Positions 20,225 through 29,425 of a DNA stretch of 64,000 nt are shown here, in pieces. The DNA is from Trichomonas vaginalis G3 (Eukaryota; Parabasalia; Trichomonadida; Trichomonadidae): NCBI RefSeq assembly GCF_026262505.1, contig NC_067207.1, positions 30,224,082 through 30,288,081 of the forward strand, read 5' to 3'. The translations under genes were made by a program, and so were the position numbers. The notes beneath the pieces were generated by a model. That model did not search any database. It worked only from the letters and a program-made list of their open reading frames with translations, and had not been told where the DNA came from. The number at the start of each line of letters is the position of its first letter. Within the stretch, counting starts at the first letter, position 1.

Positions 20225-21864
20225 ATGACGACTAACTATTTGGTGCCAAACACTAAACCGATTAATGGAAATGTGTTTCATTCATTCGAAAAGATAAATG
20301 AAATATTCGCAAAGAATGACGGTAGAAGATATTATAGAGAACTTGAAAGTTCATGCTATGACTCTGATGCTCCATATTTTGATGATAAACAAACTCATTT
20401 AAGAATTACAAATCCGGCTCATGATGTGAACCAATTAGGTGACACATATATTAAACGCAAAGTTAAAGCAACTCTAGTTTCAAATAAAGCTTTCACATGT
20501 GATGCCGCTTTTAAATGCATGCGTTTATTCGTTGGTTACAAATCATCAAATCAAAGCTTTAAACAATTAGAAGTAGAAACCGAAAGAGGTGATGCCGGTT
20601 ATCTTCAGATGGATTGCGCCCGTGAATCTTTCGCATTTGCAACATATAAACCAAAATCAGAAAGGAAAGTTAAAAAGTTTGTTCATTCGTTATATAATAA
20701 TGTTCAAAAATATGATAACTCAGTATGTGGTAAATATATTGACCCTTCAGAAGTTTTCAAGAACGCAAATGAAGAAGTTGATGTCACTTTTGATATGATT
20801 ATTCCGGTAAATGATTTGTTAGCATTTCAGGCGTTCGATGATTATCCTAAATCATTTGATGATATCATTCTTAAATATTATGTTTTCAGGGATACTTTAG
20901 TATTTTGTCAGATTGACCCGTTAAGAGTTGCTGATTTACAAAATTACGTTTATGAAAAGATAACTGATGAAAATTATGAAAAGATTATGAATCATGTTTA
21001 TAAATATGATCGCAAATTCCAACAAATCGGACTTCCTGCCAAATTAATTACAAGCTTAGCCGCTACATCTGCTGACGCAACAGTTGATAACGTTATTATT
21101 TCATGCACAAAGATGGAAGTTTTAGAGGATAAATGCATTACACCAGGATACGGTTTAATTGAAGAATCAGTTAAAGCAATACCTCGTTTATTCAGTAAGG
21201 AAGATCCATTCATGATTCCAGCTCAACATATTGACGTTCGTTCACTAAATGGAGGTTGCATCACTCCTGAAGGTATTAGCTCAGATTTCTCATACGCTCT
21301 TCATAATGTTACAGATGTTGTGTTAGCATTTCCGAAGAATGCAATGCAAAGAACAGTTTTAGAAAATCCAATGCTTCGAGGTCTTCAGGTCACTATAGAT
21401 TCCAGAAACTTCCCCGATCAAGCGATGACCACAGTGGGCGACATATTCTTTACACGTATGCTTCAGCTTCTGATTTAGATGGAGTGAATGAATGCACAGA
21501 AGAATATGAGGACTCATTAACTAGACCACTGAATGATGATAATGGCACGCCATTAGCTAGAACATGGAAAGACCAAACTTCATTCTTATGCACTATTCCA
21601 GTTCAACGTGATGGAGCGGGTATATTCTTTGATGGATTAGAAACTTTCAACTCACAAGTTACAGTACAAGTGAAAGCTTATCCAATCATTCAGGGTGTAA
21701 ATGACACTTACTGTTCAAAGGTGACAAATCCTCCTCAGGTTTGGTTTACTAGGACTACATATTGGACATGGACACCGGACGAAGGTTTGAAATATCATCC
21801 AACAGGTACACCACCACAGTATAGAAGTTCATATGATGAAATATTGATGAATAGAAATGTTTAA
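20225..21864 (+). CDS. Double-jelly-roll major capsid protein (element 1), one frameshift
   Basis: The two frames, 20225-21478 and 21484-21864, form one ~545-residue protein. The + strand frame switches by -1 near 21,440-21,460, where the upstream frame degenerates and the other frame is already coding-like before its first ATG. The pattern fits Polinton capsid proteins: an N-terminal barrel with a long loop (YLQMDCARESF…), then a second barrel with DVVLAFPKN…LRGLQVTIDSRNFPD. It is followed directly by the packaging ATPase, as in other Polintons. The shift is either a disabling mutation or a base-calling indel. No convincing slippery heptamer is seen. Confidence 0.8.
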
Positions 21865-21888
21865 AATTATAAATTTATTTTTGATTAA

Positions 21889-22716
21889 ATGGATTTAAAT
21901 TCATCCACTCCTTATGAAGAATTAGCAGGAGTATATAATACATACGTAGATGATATGATTAATGAAGCATTGAGTGATAATAGAAATGCTCTATCTAAGG
22001 AAAAATTAATGAAAATTCCATATTCTGAATGTTACTTAAATTCAATCACTGCAGCAATTGGTAAACAAAATAAAGGTAAAACATTAACGATATTAAAACA
22101 AATTATCATTATTGCTAACACTTCCCCCTATTCACATGTGTTAATTTATATCAACCGTTCAGGTTCACCTTCAGATGATACATTTGAATCTTTAAAGCAT
22201 TTAATCAAAATTCCAATTATTTATTTATCACAAGAAGAAGCAGAAGATTATTTAAAAAACTTTTTAATGTATAAAGAATTATATAATACAATCAAGAAGC
22301 AAGGATTAGAGGATAAAATTATTGATAAACAACGGGATGAATTATTTGAAACACTTTCTATTTCAAATTTTGATAGAGAATTTTTGCATTCACTCATTTT
22401 TCTAGATGATGCAGTGAAATCAAAACTAATAACAAATGAGAAATCATATTTTAATCAGTTATTAACTCAATGTCGACACATTCAGTGTTCATTCTTCATG
22501 GCTGTTCAATACTTCAAAGCATTAAGTACAAACATTAAATCAAATCTATCAACACTTTTCATTTTCAGTGGGTTTAGTCGTCAACAGTTGAACGTTATGC
22601 TTTATCAAGTGAATCTACCAATGAGCATTAATGAACTTTACACACAATATCAGCAATTAGGTGAACATGGAAAAATAATAGTTGATTTAAATAAAGGAAG
22701 TGTTAAATTTGATTAA
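21889..22716 (+). CDS. A32/FtsK-type genome-packaging ATPase
   Basis: This is an intact 275-residue protein. Walker A is AIGKQNKGKT at about residues 56-65. The Walker B-like LIFLDDAVKS is at about 166-175 after a helical insert, followed by a Gln/Arg-rich sensor region (LTQCRHIQCSFFMAVQYF). It would drive DNA into preformed capsids. It lies 24 nt after the capsid gene and is preceded by the T-rich ATTTATTTTTGATTAA start context seen at other element genes. Confidence 0.88.
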   Translation: MDLNSSTPYEELAGVYNTYVDDMINEALSDNRNALSKEKLMKIPYSECYLNSITAAIGKQNKGKTLTILKQIIIIANTSPYSHVLIYINRSGSPSDDTFESLKHLIKIPIIYLSQEEAEDYLKNFLMYKELYNTIKKQGLEDKIIDKQRDELFETLSISNFDREFLHSLIFLDDAVKSKLITNEKSYFNQLLTQCRHIQCSFFMAVQYFKALSTNIKSNLSTLFIFSGFSRQQLNVMLYQVNLPMSINELYTQYQQLGEHGKIIVDLNKGSVKFD

Positions 22717-22755
22717 CTTTTTATAATTAATTTTTATTTTTTATTATAATTAAAC

Positions 22756-23655
22756 ATGACAGAAATGGTAAATCTTCTACAGGTTCCATTAAAACAAGGG
22801 ACAAACAAAAGGGGTGCATATAATAGAACTATGAAAGTTCCTGATGGAATGAAAGAATTAGTTCATATTGTTGCTGGTCTTCAAAAAGATGTTAAACAAA
22901 TGAGAAACGTTTTAACATTACCAGAAGCTCAAGCATATGCCAAACGTCATGGTCCAAATTGGGAAGCACACGAAGCAGACATTACGGGTCCAAATGGAAA
23001 ACCTGATGGTATAAATGAAGTTTTCGTTACTGATGGTCAAGGTAATATTAAAGTCATAAATGGTTATAAATTAACTATATCTGATTATCCTAAACGTAAA
23101 GCATATAATGAACGTTATCCTATGCAATTTGATGAAAATGGAAAAGCTGTTAAACAATACATTGAAGAAGGTGAAAATGGTCCAATTAATTCATACCGTC
23201 ATAATCCATATTCTTATTTCAATGAAGAATTAAATGCTGTTGAAGAGGGACCGGATGGATTACCACGATATTCTAACCAGTTTGATGGTCAATATGCAAA
23301 TATTAGACCTGAAATTTCAGCTAAGAAATTCTTTAAAGTTGCTTTATTCGATCCAGTTTTCGCAAATGTTAAAGATGAACTTAAACAGCAATTCCAACCA
23401 ATTATAGTAGCAAGAATTGCATCAGGTGCTTTATCTCAAGCATTCAAAGATTTAATTAAGAAACCATTATATCAGCAACGAGGTTTAACTTATGATTTAG
23501 TTAAGGAATCAGATAAAAGAAAATTTGAGAAATCAGATGATTATAAGAATGCAATTAATGAATATATTCGGTCTATTAATTTCGATGAAACAGCTAAAAA
23601 TCAACTTCATGAACAAATACAGGGAATAATAGATTCAAAAGTTCCAGCAAAATAA
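22756..23655 (+). CDS. Conserved-looking structural-block protein of element 1, unknown
   Basis: This is an intact 299-residue protein. A basic N-terminus and a helix ([18 protein letters not shown]) precede a Gly/Asp/Asn-rich segment ([45 protein letters not shown]), then helices with basic C-terminal parts. It sits between the ATPase and further structural candidates with the same start context, so a virion role is likely. I cannot name the family. Confidence 0.65.
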   Translation: MTEMVNLLQVPLKQGTNKRGAYNRTMKVPDGMKELVHIVAGLQKDVKQMRNVLTLPEAQAYAKRHGPNWEAHEADITGPNGKPDGINEVFVTDGQGNIKVINGYKLTISDYPKRKAYNERYPMQFDENGKAVKQYIEEGENGPINSYRHNPYSYFNEELNAVEEGPDGLPRYSNQFDGQYANIRPEISAKKFFKVALFDPVFANVKDELKQQFQPIIVARIASGALSQAFKDLIKKPLYQQRGLTYDLVKESDKRKFEKSDDYKNAINEYIRSINFDETAKNQLHEQIQGIIDSKVPAK

Positions 23656-23688
23656 AAGTTTAAATATATTTTTTTTATTCGAATATAA

Positions 23689-24357
23689 ATGAGAAGACGT
23701 TTCACTAGTCAAAAGAACACTAACGCAAAAGCAGAGATTACGGTTGGTTATAACGTAAATGATGATAAATCACGAATTATTCAAAATGTTAAAGTTAATG
23801 TTAGCCCTGAATTAACAAGGTCAGCAACTCAACCAAATTTATTAACTCGTGACTTACCGAAGAATGAGGAGAATGAAAAAACCATGAGAATGGAGACCCA
23901 ATCATTTTATCTGAACCTGGTAAAGAACCTGTTGAAATTCCCACTTATCCAACATACCCCCACCTCTTTCATCAAACATCGAGAACCCATATAAAATAGA
24001 CATTAATTCTGAATTAATGAAAATTTACCGTGATATAATAATTAATAATTATGATTCAATAATAAATTTAATTGACCAATCCGGTTTAATTATTTTACCT
24101 TATGAATCATTAATTCACATTATCGCCATTCTTTGTGATGTTCAAGATTCAGACGTTAAATTCAATTTTTCATAGATGATGAGGTTTCATGCTGCGGAAC
24201 AGTTGCAAAAATAAATCCTATAAAGGATATTAGCACAATTAAGATATCAAAGAACGGAACAACAACTGAACTTCATTTAACATATAATGATATTTATAAT
24301 AAAATAGTTGATGAATATAAAATATCACTTGAAAAATTCTTTGTTAAGGCTATTTAA
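23689..24357 (+). pseudogene. Frameshifted structural-block gene (element 1), unknown
   Basis: From the ATG at 23689 the frame is good for about 65 codons. Coding then continues in other frames to a TAA at 24355-24357, with switches near 23,890, 23,960 and 24,170. In total about 220 residues of coding-like sequence are present, with a Pro/Thr-rich middle (EIPTYPTYP) and a beta-rich end. It is tail-to-tail with the next - strand gene, and the two stop codons overlap. The family is not recognised. Confidence 0.5.
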
Positions 24358-24832
24358 TATTCAAGCATTAACATTATCGAATAATAATCCTTTGAATCAT
24401 AATCAATAATAATTGACCTTTCACCAGTTTCTATCGTTTGTTTTATTTCTTTTTGTTCCCCACTATCTGGATCGGTCATTGTAATTGTTTTTGTTATAGT
24501 ATCAGCTTTATCTTTAACTTCAATCTTTTTTCCATCGGGATATTTAAACCAAAATTCTAAAAATTCGATATTGTCAATCTGTTCATATTTTAATCTATCA
24601 ATTACATTTTAATACCATCTGAAAATCTTATGAAATGGTCATTATATGGGTTTGATTGAACTAAATTTGAATGAAGTGAAATATAACCTGTTGATGAATA
24701 TGACATTGACTCATATTTTCTGAAAACACTAAAATTTATAACATGAATGAATTTCTTATTCGTTGAATTTATGAATTCTTGAGGTAATCTTATTCTAGTT
24801 TTATTTATCACTGGAAAATAACGCTTTACCAT
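24354..24832 (-). pseudogene. Frameshifted small gene (element 1), unknown
   Basis: It starts at the ATG at 24832 (MVKRYFPVINKTRIRLPQEF…) and runs about 76 codons to a stop at 24602. A one-base shift there restores a coding-like frame rich in Lys/Asp/Thr to a TAA at 24354-24356. The total is about 160 residues of beta-rich sequence. Its start codon is only 19 bp from that of the divergent gene at 24852, so promoters must overlap. Confidence 0.5.
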
Positions 24833-24851
24833 ATTTTTAATCGTAATAAAA

Positions 24852-25559
24852 ATGTCAATTATCAATATTATTTCGAATAATAACTGTGAATTAAATTTAA
24901 CAGTTAGCGGAATTTATAATGTTACTCTCGTTTCTGTGAGTGGTAAATTTAATCCCATTCTTTTAGACCCTTCAGATTATATATCATTTATTAAAGATGA
25001 CCTTGAAAAAACGTATGTTATGTATATAAATAATGTGATAGCGAAATGGGATATTAACATGATTTTAAGTTATTTAAATGAATCATATCATATGGTATGA
25101 AGAAAATTTTAAATCAAAACCTGATAAACTTTTTGAACTTGATGAAATAAATAACCTTATTAAATTCCCGCTGAAAATTAAATTTTGTACTCCTCATCTT
25201 CGTTCATTGTTGGGATATTAAATTTTGAAAAAGATGTTGGGGATGTTTTGTATTCTGACACCGGTTCCAATTTCATTTTAATCAAATGTGATAAAGTTAA
25301 TACCCCAATGAGATTTTCACATCAAACATTAGACCCTAACTCTTACCCATCAATACAAAACATTTTATCCATCAACTTAAACACATTTTCTTTATCATAT
25401 CCGTTTCAATTATCCGGGAATTCATTTATTCTTCATTCAAAAGATTTATCAAATATTAAATTTAGAATAACTGACCTATTTGATTGTGATTTAGAATTTA
25501 TGAATGAAATATTATGGCAATTTCAAATAGAGAAAATAGCTGATGAGATAACGGATTAA
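24852..25559 (+). pseudogene. Minor-capsid/penton-like candidate of element 1, two frameshifts
   Basis: The ATG at 24852 opens 82 codons. The coding signal then shifts near 25,095 and again near 25,180-25,185, ending at 25559 (~235 residues). The C-terminal part (ILIKCDKVN…ILSINLNTFSLSYPF…LSNIKFRITDLFDCDLEF) has the alternating-hydrophobic pattern of jelly-roll minor capsid proteins and resembles in layout the two proteins at 53040 and 62683 of element 2. This is an inference from pattern and position only. Confidence 0.45.
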
Positions 25560-25583
25560 ATATTTATTTTTAAATCGTAATAA

Positions 25584-26630
25584 ATGATTAAACAACAGCA
25601 ACTTAAGGCGCAAAGCACCCAGGTCCTTCAGACCATTACATACGCCATATATGCATATAATTCAAAGACGGCAGAACAAACGCAAAGGTTGAAATATGGA
25701 GATTTGGAGATAGTATTGAAAAATGACCGTTTCGAATTCGTTTGCAAAGGTGGTGCAGTGATATCAAATATAAAAGAAATTTTATTTATGAATTCAAAAA
25801 TAAAAGGAATAACGGATGATATAACATCAATTCCACCAGAAGAACAGAGATATTACGCATTAAATGCATTTCCTAAAGTTTTGAAGATTGGAAGATTTAA
25901 TTTAAATGAGGAATTCATAGAAGGTTTCCTAAACGACATAATGAAGAAAGCAGATAAGGAATATGTGGATAGTGAGTTAAATAAGAAGGCAAATTTGGTT
26001 TATGTTGATGAAAAAGATAATGAAATTAAAGAAAAGGTTAAATGGTATCATGAATGGACATTTGAGACTTTTAAAGTTAAAGCTGATACAGAATGGGTTT
26101 CAGGATGTTTAGATCTTAAAGCAGATAAAACATATGTTGATGAAAATTATGCAAAGAAGTCGGAAGTAAATGATGTGATTACAAGCATGAAAAATGAAAT
26201 ACTTCAAACATTATATCCTGTTGGCTCTATTTATACGTCAATGAACTCAACAAATCCAGCAAGTGTTTTAGGTTTTGGTACGTGGAAGCAGATTGTAGAC
26301 AAATTCTTATACTGTGCTAGATATTCAAAGCAAACAGGAGGTTCGAAGAAAATTAAAGAAGCAAACCTTCCACCGCACACTCATACAGGAACTACAAACT
26401 TTTCTGGCGACCATAGCCACTCATTAAGAGACCACCCATTATACAACTCAGAATATGAAGCTGGTTATGATGTTTTATCTCCAGATTATAACCATTCAGC
26501 AAAAAAGACTTTTCGACAAACTGAACCAGGAGGAAATCATTCACACACTTTCACAACAAATCCAACAGGCTCGGGTAAAGATTATATGCCACCATTTGTG
26601 ACTGTATTCGCATGGTACCGCGTTCAATAA
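25584..26630 (+). CDS. Phage-type tail-fibre/collar domain protein
   Basis: This is an intact 348-residue protein. A globular N-terminus is followed at about residues 120-205 by KADK.YVD..L.KKA repeats, the trimeric stalk seen in phage fibres. The C-terminal domain begins LYPVGSIYTSMNSTNPASVL and continues GFGTWKQI, then conserved LPPHTHTG and NHSHT histidine motifs, ending in PPFVTVFAWYRV. This is the hallmark C-terminal fold of phage baseplate/tail-fibre tip proteins that bind receptors. In a Polinton it probably forms a receptor-binding fibre. Its N-terminus carries a QVLQTI motif also found in the integrase. Confidence 0.85.
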   Translation: MIKQQQLKAQSTQVLQTITYAIYAYNSKTAEQTQRLKYGDLEIVLKNDRFEFVCKGGAVISNIKEILFMNSKIKGITDDITSIPPEEQRYYALNAFPKVLKIGRFNLNEEFIEGFLNDIMKKADKEYVDSELNKKANLVYVDEKDNEIKEKVKWYHEWTFETFKVKADTEWVSGCLDLKADKTYVDENYAKKSEVNDVITSMKNEILQTLYPVGSIYTSMNSTNPASVLGFGTWKQIVDKFLYCARYSKQTGGSKKIKEANLPPHTHTGTTNFSGDHSHSLRDHPLYNSEYEAGYDVLSPDYNHSAKKTFRQTEPGGNHSHTFTTNPTGSGKDYMPPFVTVFAWYRVQ

Positions 26631-26805
26631 ACATACTTGAGACTTGACCCAAAGGGTTTAGGCTTACCGAATGAACTAAATATATTTTATGTCTGTAATT
26701 AATTAGGTAATGAAGTAATGAATGAACTGCAGAAATATATTTTATCGTTAAGTGACTCAAAGAGTCCGGAGACAAAGTCTCATGTTTTCAGGTTATTCAA
26801 TAATT
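26631..26805. other. Non-coding spacer after the fibre gene
   Basis: There is no gene here. It precedes the two satellite units that end just before the primase-helicase stop codon. Confidence 0.5.
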
Positions 26806-27039
26806 AATTATTTTTGAAGAACTGAGGGTGCTACCATGTTACCATGTGCTACCAGGTTAATTAACTTCTCTGAAAAAATGAGACAACATGACATTTAGAC
26901 AACAACACAGGAGGAAGGTATTTATGAATTATTTTTGAAGAACTGAGGGTGCTACCATGTTACCATGTGCTACCAGGTTAATTAACTTCTCTGAAAAAAT
27001 GAGACAACATGACATTTAGACAACAACACAGGAGGAAGG
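26806..27039 (+). repeat. Two 121-bp satellite units (inverted relative to the main array)
   Basis: Units start at 26806 and 26927 and contain GAGGGTGCTACCATGTTACC followed by ATGTGCTACCAGG. The same core occurs about 19 times in the opposite orientation at 29.4-32.6 kb, so the primase-helicase gene is bracketed by inverted satellite blocks. Confidence 0.93.
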
Positions 27040-27062
27040 CAAAAATAAATTCCAATCATACT

Positions 27063-29375
27063 TTATAAAGCATCATTTACAGGTATTTCATCGTCAGTAA
27101 ATGAATCCTCATTATCGTTTGGTTCAACCTGTTTATATAATCCTTTCATTTCTTCTTTCAAAACATAACACCATGTTTGTTTATCGTCTATTCTTCTATG
27201 TTTCCTATCACATTTATCCTTAATGCTCATTTGAAAGTTTTTGTCTTTCATGTCTGATGGTTTGCAGAATAGAGCATTTTTACACGTCATACCTGCACAC
27301 AATTCATCATAATGTGTATTTATCCATACATCTAAAGGATTTGTTGATAATTCAATTAAATCTTGTTTGGCTTCAGTCATCGGTATGATTCGTACATTAA
27401 ATGATGAAAGGTCATATTGCATAAAATACGTCAGTAAATTATCATAAAATTCCTTTGTGCATGAATCCATTAAATTCTTGAAGTAATCAAATTGACCCTT
27501 GAATTTATCATTAACTCTTAAAACTACGTATCTTCTGTCTCCAACTTCAATTTTGACAGGGTAGACGTTATTAGTTACGAAAATGAAGTTTGCAACGTTC
27601 TGAGCAGTTCTTCTGGGTTGATTCTTTTCATTAATTCTTATCTCATTATCCGTTATAATTGATTTCAAAGCGTTGAAGTTTGCGAGTCTGTCTTCACCAA
27701 CATTCTTGAGTTCATTAAGTACAAGAAACATTTTATTTTCAACAACCGAATTGAAATTACCCGTTAGCTCACTTATTTCAGTAATGTTTTTACATGAATA
27801 ACCAGCGAGAAGTTCAGAAATAATGTCTGTAAATCTGTTTTTACCTGTTCCCTGAAGTCCTTTCAAAATAATTGCTGTTTCATTCTTAACTCCAGGATGT
27901 TGAATCATTGATGCAATCCAGCCGAGAAGGTATTTATACACTTCATCGTTATTATCACAAATAGCTTCTTTAATGAAATTCATAAACATCTCAATTTTTG
28001 AGTAATCTACTTTTTCGAGAACGTTGTATTTATAACCCTGAAACGTTGAGAAAACATCTGGGGAATCAGATTTAAAGCAAACACCCTTAACGGTTAATGA
28101 GGATAATTGATTTAGTAGTACATCCCATGCTGTTATTGTTTTACCTTCTTCTTTAAATAATTTAATCATTTTGAGTGACTCTTTCATGTTTGATTGAAGA
28201 ACGAATGATATTTGATTCATTTTATCGTGGATATTATAGTCCTTTTGAATGAAATATTTGTTTCCACAATCTACAAAACGGATTACACGTGATAAATCCT
28301 CAATTACTTCAGAACTGTTTTTATACTGATGATTTTCAGCTTTGCGTCTAATATCTGTTATCAAAAACGAGTCATCAAGTTTGATATCAAATGTTATTTT
28401 TGGCTTACGTAATAAAGGTAAAACATATTCATCATAATATTCCTTTTGGTATAGTTTTAGAATCTTCACTAAAACAAATGGAGAAGTCATTAAATGTGCA
28501 TATCTACTACGTGCTTTTTCAAAATTACTTTTTGCATTTTCTGTTAAGCTGCAAAAGTTATAAACGTTATCGTATGCTTCATTAATTAAATAATTAGGTA
28601 ACGAATTAATTGCTTGAAACAGTGTGAATAATGTTATTTCTTTTTCTAAATTCATGTTTCCACCGTCATTATGTACTTCAAAATCACTGATGCCATCAAC
28701 TATGCTCTGGGCAAGTTTATCGTCAATGTTTACATCTTTGTTTTCATTCATGATAGTCTTTATTTCTTCGTTCTTCTGTTCAACTCTTACCTTAATATTC
28801 AAATCATTTAATATATCATTCACTGTTCTGGTTAATGTTGAATCATAACTTCCACGAATGAATGAGTATGTATTGATTGGTTCTGATGCATTCTTGCGAA
28901 CTCTTGAATCAGCCATAACCACTAAAGAACGCTTTGAATCATCCATAGAAGTCATGGTATCAATATCATAATCATTGCAGGAATAACATTTAATCATTCT
29001 GTTCGAAACTGAATAGAAGAAATTAGTGTTGCAATAAATGTGAAGACCTCCTGAAGCGGTTTTAACGATAACATCTTTATCCGAAAGTTTTGATAAAATA
29101 TCTTTTCTAACTGTTTCTTTAAGTTCATCATTGTATGATTTATTGATATCAACATCTATAATCGTTAAATTTGAAATTTTATTTACTAATAAAGCCATAC
29201 CAGTTTTCCTTCCTCTTCCTCCATCGTGTTTGAGGTAGTTATGTAAATCAATCTTGTTTTCACCAATTCTTTCGTTGAGGGTTTTAGTTTCTGCCACAAC
29301 TAATTCCTCAGCTAATGAATCAATAACTTTTTCATCAGAAACGATATAGTTGCTGTTGTTGTTTGTTGCTGTCAT
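27063..29375 (-). CDS. Primase-superfamily 3 helicase (PrimPol-D5-like replication protein)
   Basis: This is an intact 770-residue protein. The N-terminal archaeo-eukaryotic primase-like part has IIDVDIN (about residue 75), TASGGLHIYC (about 105) and YDIDTM (about 135). The C-terminal SF3 helicase has Walker A GLQGTGKN (about 503-510), Walker B MFLVLNELKN (about 545-553) and motif C FIFVTNN (about 597-603). It would prime and unwind element DNA. The start is the ATG at 29375, preceded 32 nt upstream by the shared AAAATAAAGTTAGTTTT motif (sense strand). Satellite repeats lie on both sides. Confidence 0.9.
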   Translation of the reverse strand: MTATNNNSNYIVSDEKVIDSLAEELVVAETKTLNERIGENKIDLHNYLKHDGGRGRKTGMALLVNKISNLTIIDVDINKSYNDELKETVRKDILSKLSDKDVIVKTASGGLHIYCNTNFFYSVSNRMIKCYSCNDYDIDTMTSMDDSKRSLVVMADSRVRKNASEPINTYSFIRGSYDSTLTRTVNDILNDLNIKVRVEQKNEEIKTIMNENKDVNIDDKLAQSIVDGISDFEVHNDGGNMNLEKEITLFTLFQAINSLPNYLINEAYDNVYNFCSLTENAKSNFEKARSRYAHLMTSPFVLVKILKLYQKEYYDEYVLPLLRKPKITFDIKLDDSFLITDIRRKAENHQYKNSSEVIEDLSRVIRFVDCGNKYFIQKDYNIHDKMNQISFVLQSNMKESLKMIKLFKEEGKTITAWDVLLNQLSSLTVKGVCFKSDSPDVFSTFQGYKYNVLEKVDYSKIEMFMNFIKEAICDNNDEVYKYLLGWIASMIQHPGVKNETAIILKGLQGTGKNRFTDIISELLAGYSCKNITEISELTGNFNSVVENKMFLVLNELKNVGEDRLANFNALKSIITDNEIRINEKNQPRRTAQNVANFIFVTNNVYPVKIEVGDRRYVVLRVNDKFKGQFDYFKNLMDSCTKEFYDNLLTYFMQYDLSSFNVRIIPMTEAKQDLIELSTNPLDVWINTHYDELCAGMTCKNALFCKPSDMKDKNFQMSIKDKCDRKHRRIDDKQTWCYVLKEEMKGLYKQVEPNDNEDSFTDDEIPVNDAL

Positions 29376-29425
29376 TTATATAGGAATAAAAAAATAAAAA
29401 TAATTTTAAAACTAACTTTATTTTT
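29376..29425 (-). promoter_or_regulatory. Putative promoter of the primase-helicase
   Basis: AAAACTAACTTTATTTT (29,408-29,424; the sense strand is its complement) is identical to motifs before three - strand genes of element 2. An A/T tract follows, then TTATTCCTATATAA directly before the ATG. Similar TTATTC..TA..AA start contexts precede most element 1 genes. Confidence 0.55.

Noticed and set aside
21440-21484. Programmed -1 frameshift in the capsid gene
   Set aside because: No convincing slippery heptamer or downstream structure was seen. Similar shifts occur in many other genes of both elements, so mutation or sequence error is simpler.
20225-26630. Adenain-type cysteine protease expected in Mavericks
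   Set aside because: No frame showed a convincing His…Asp/Asn…Cys arrangement, so none was annotated.
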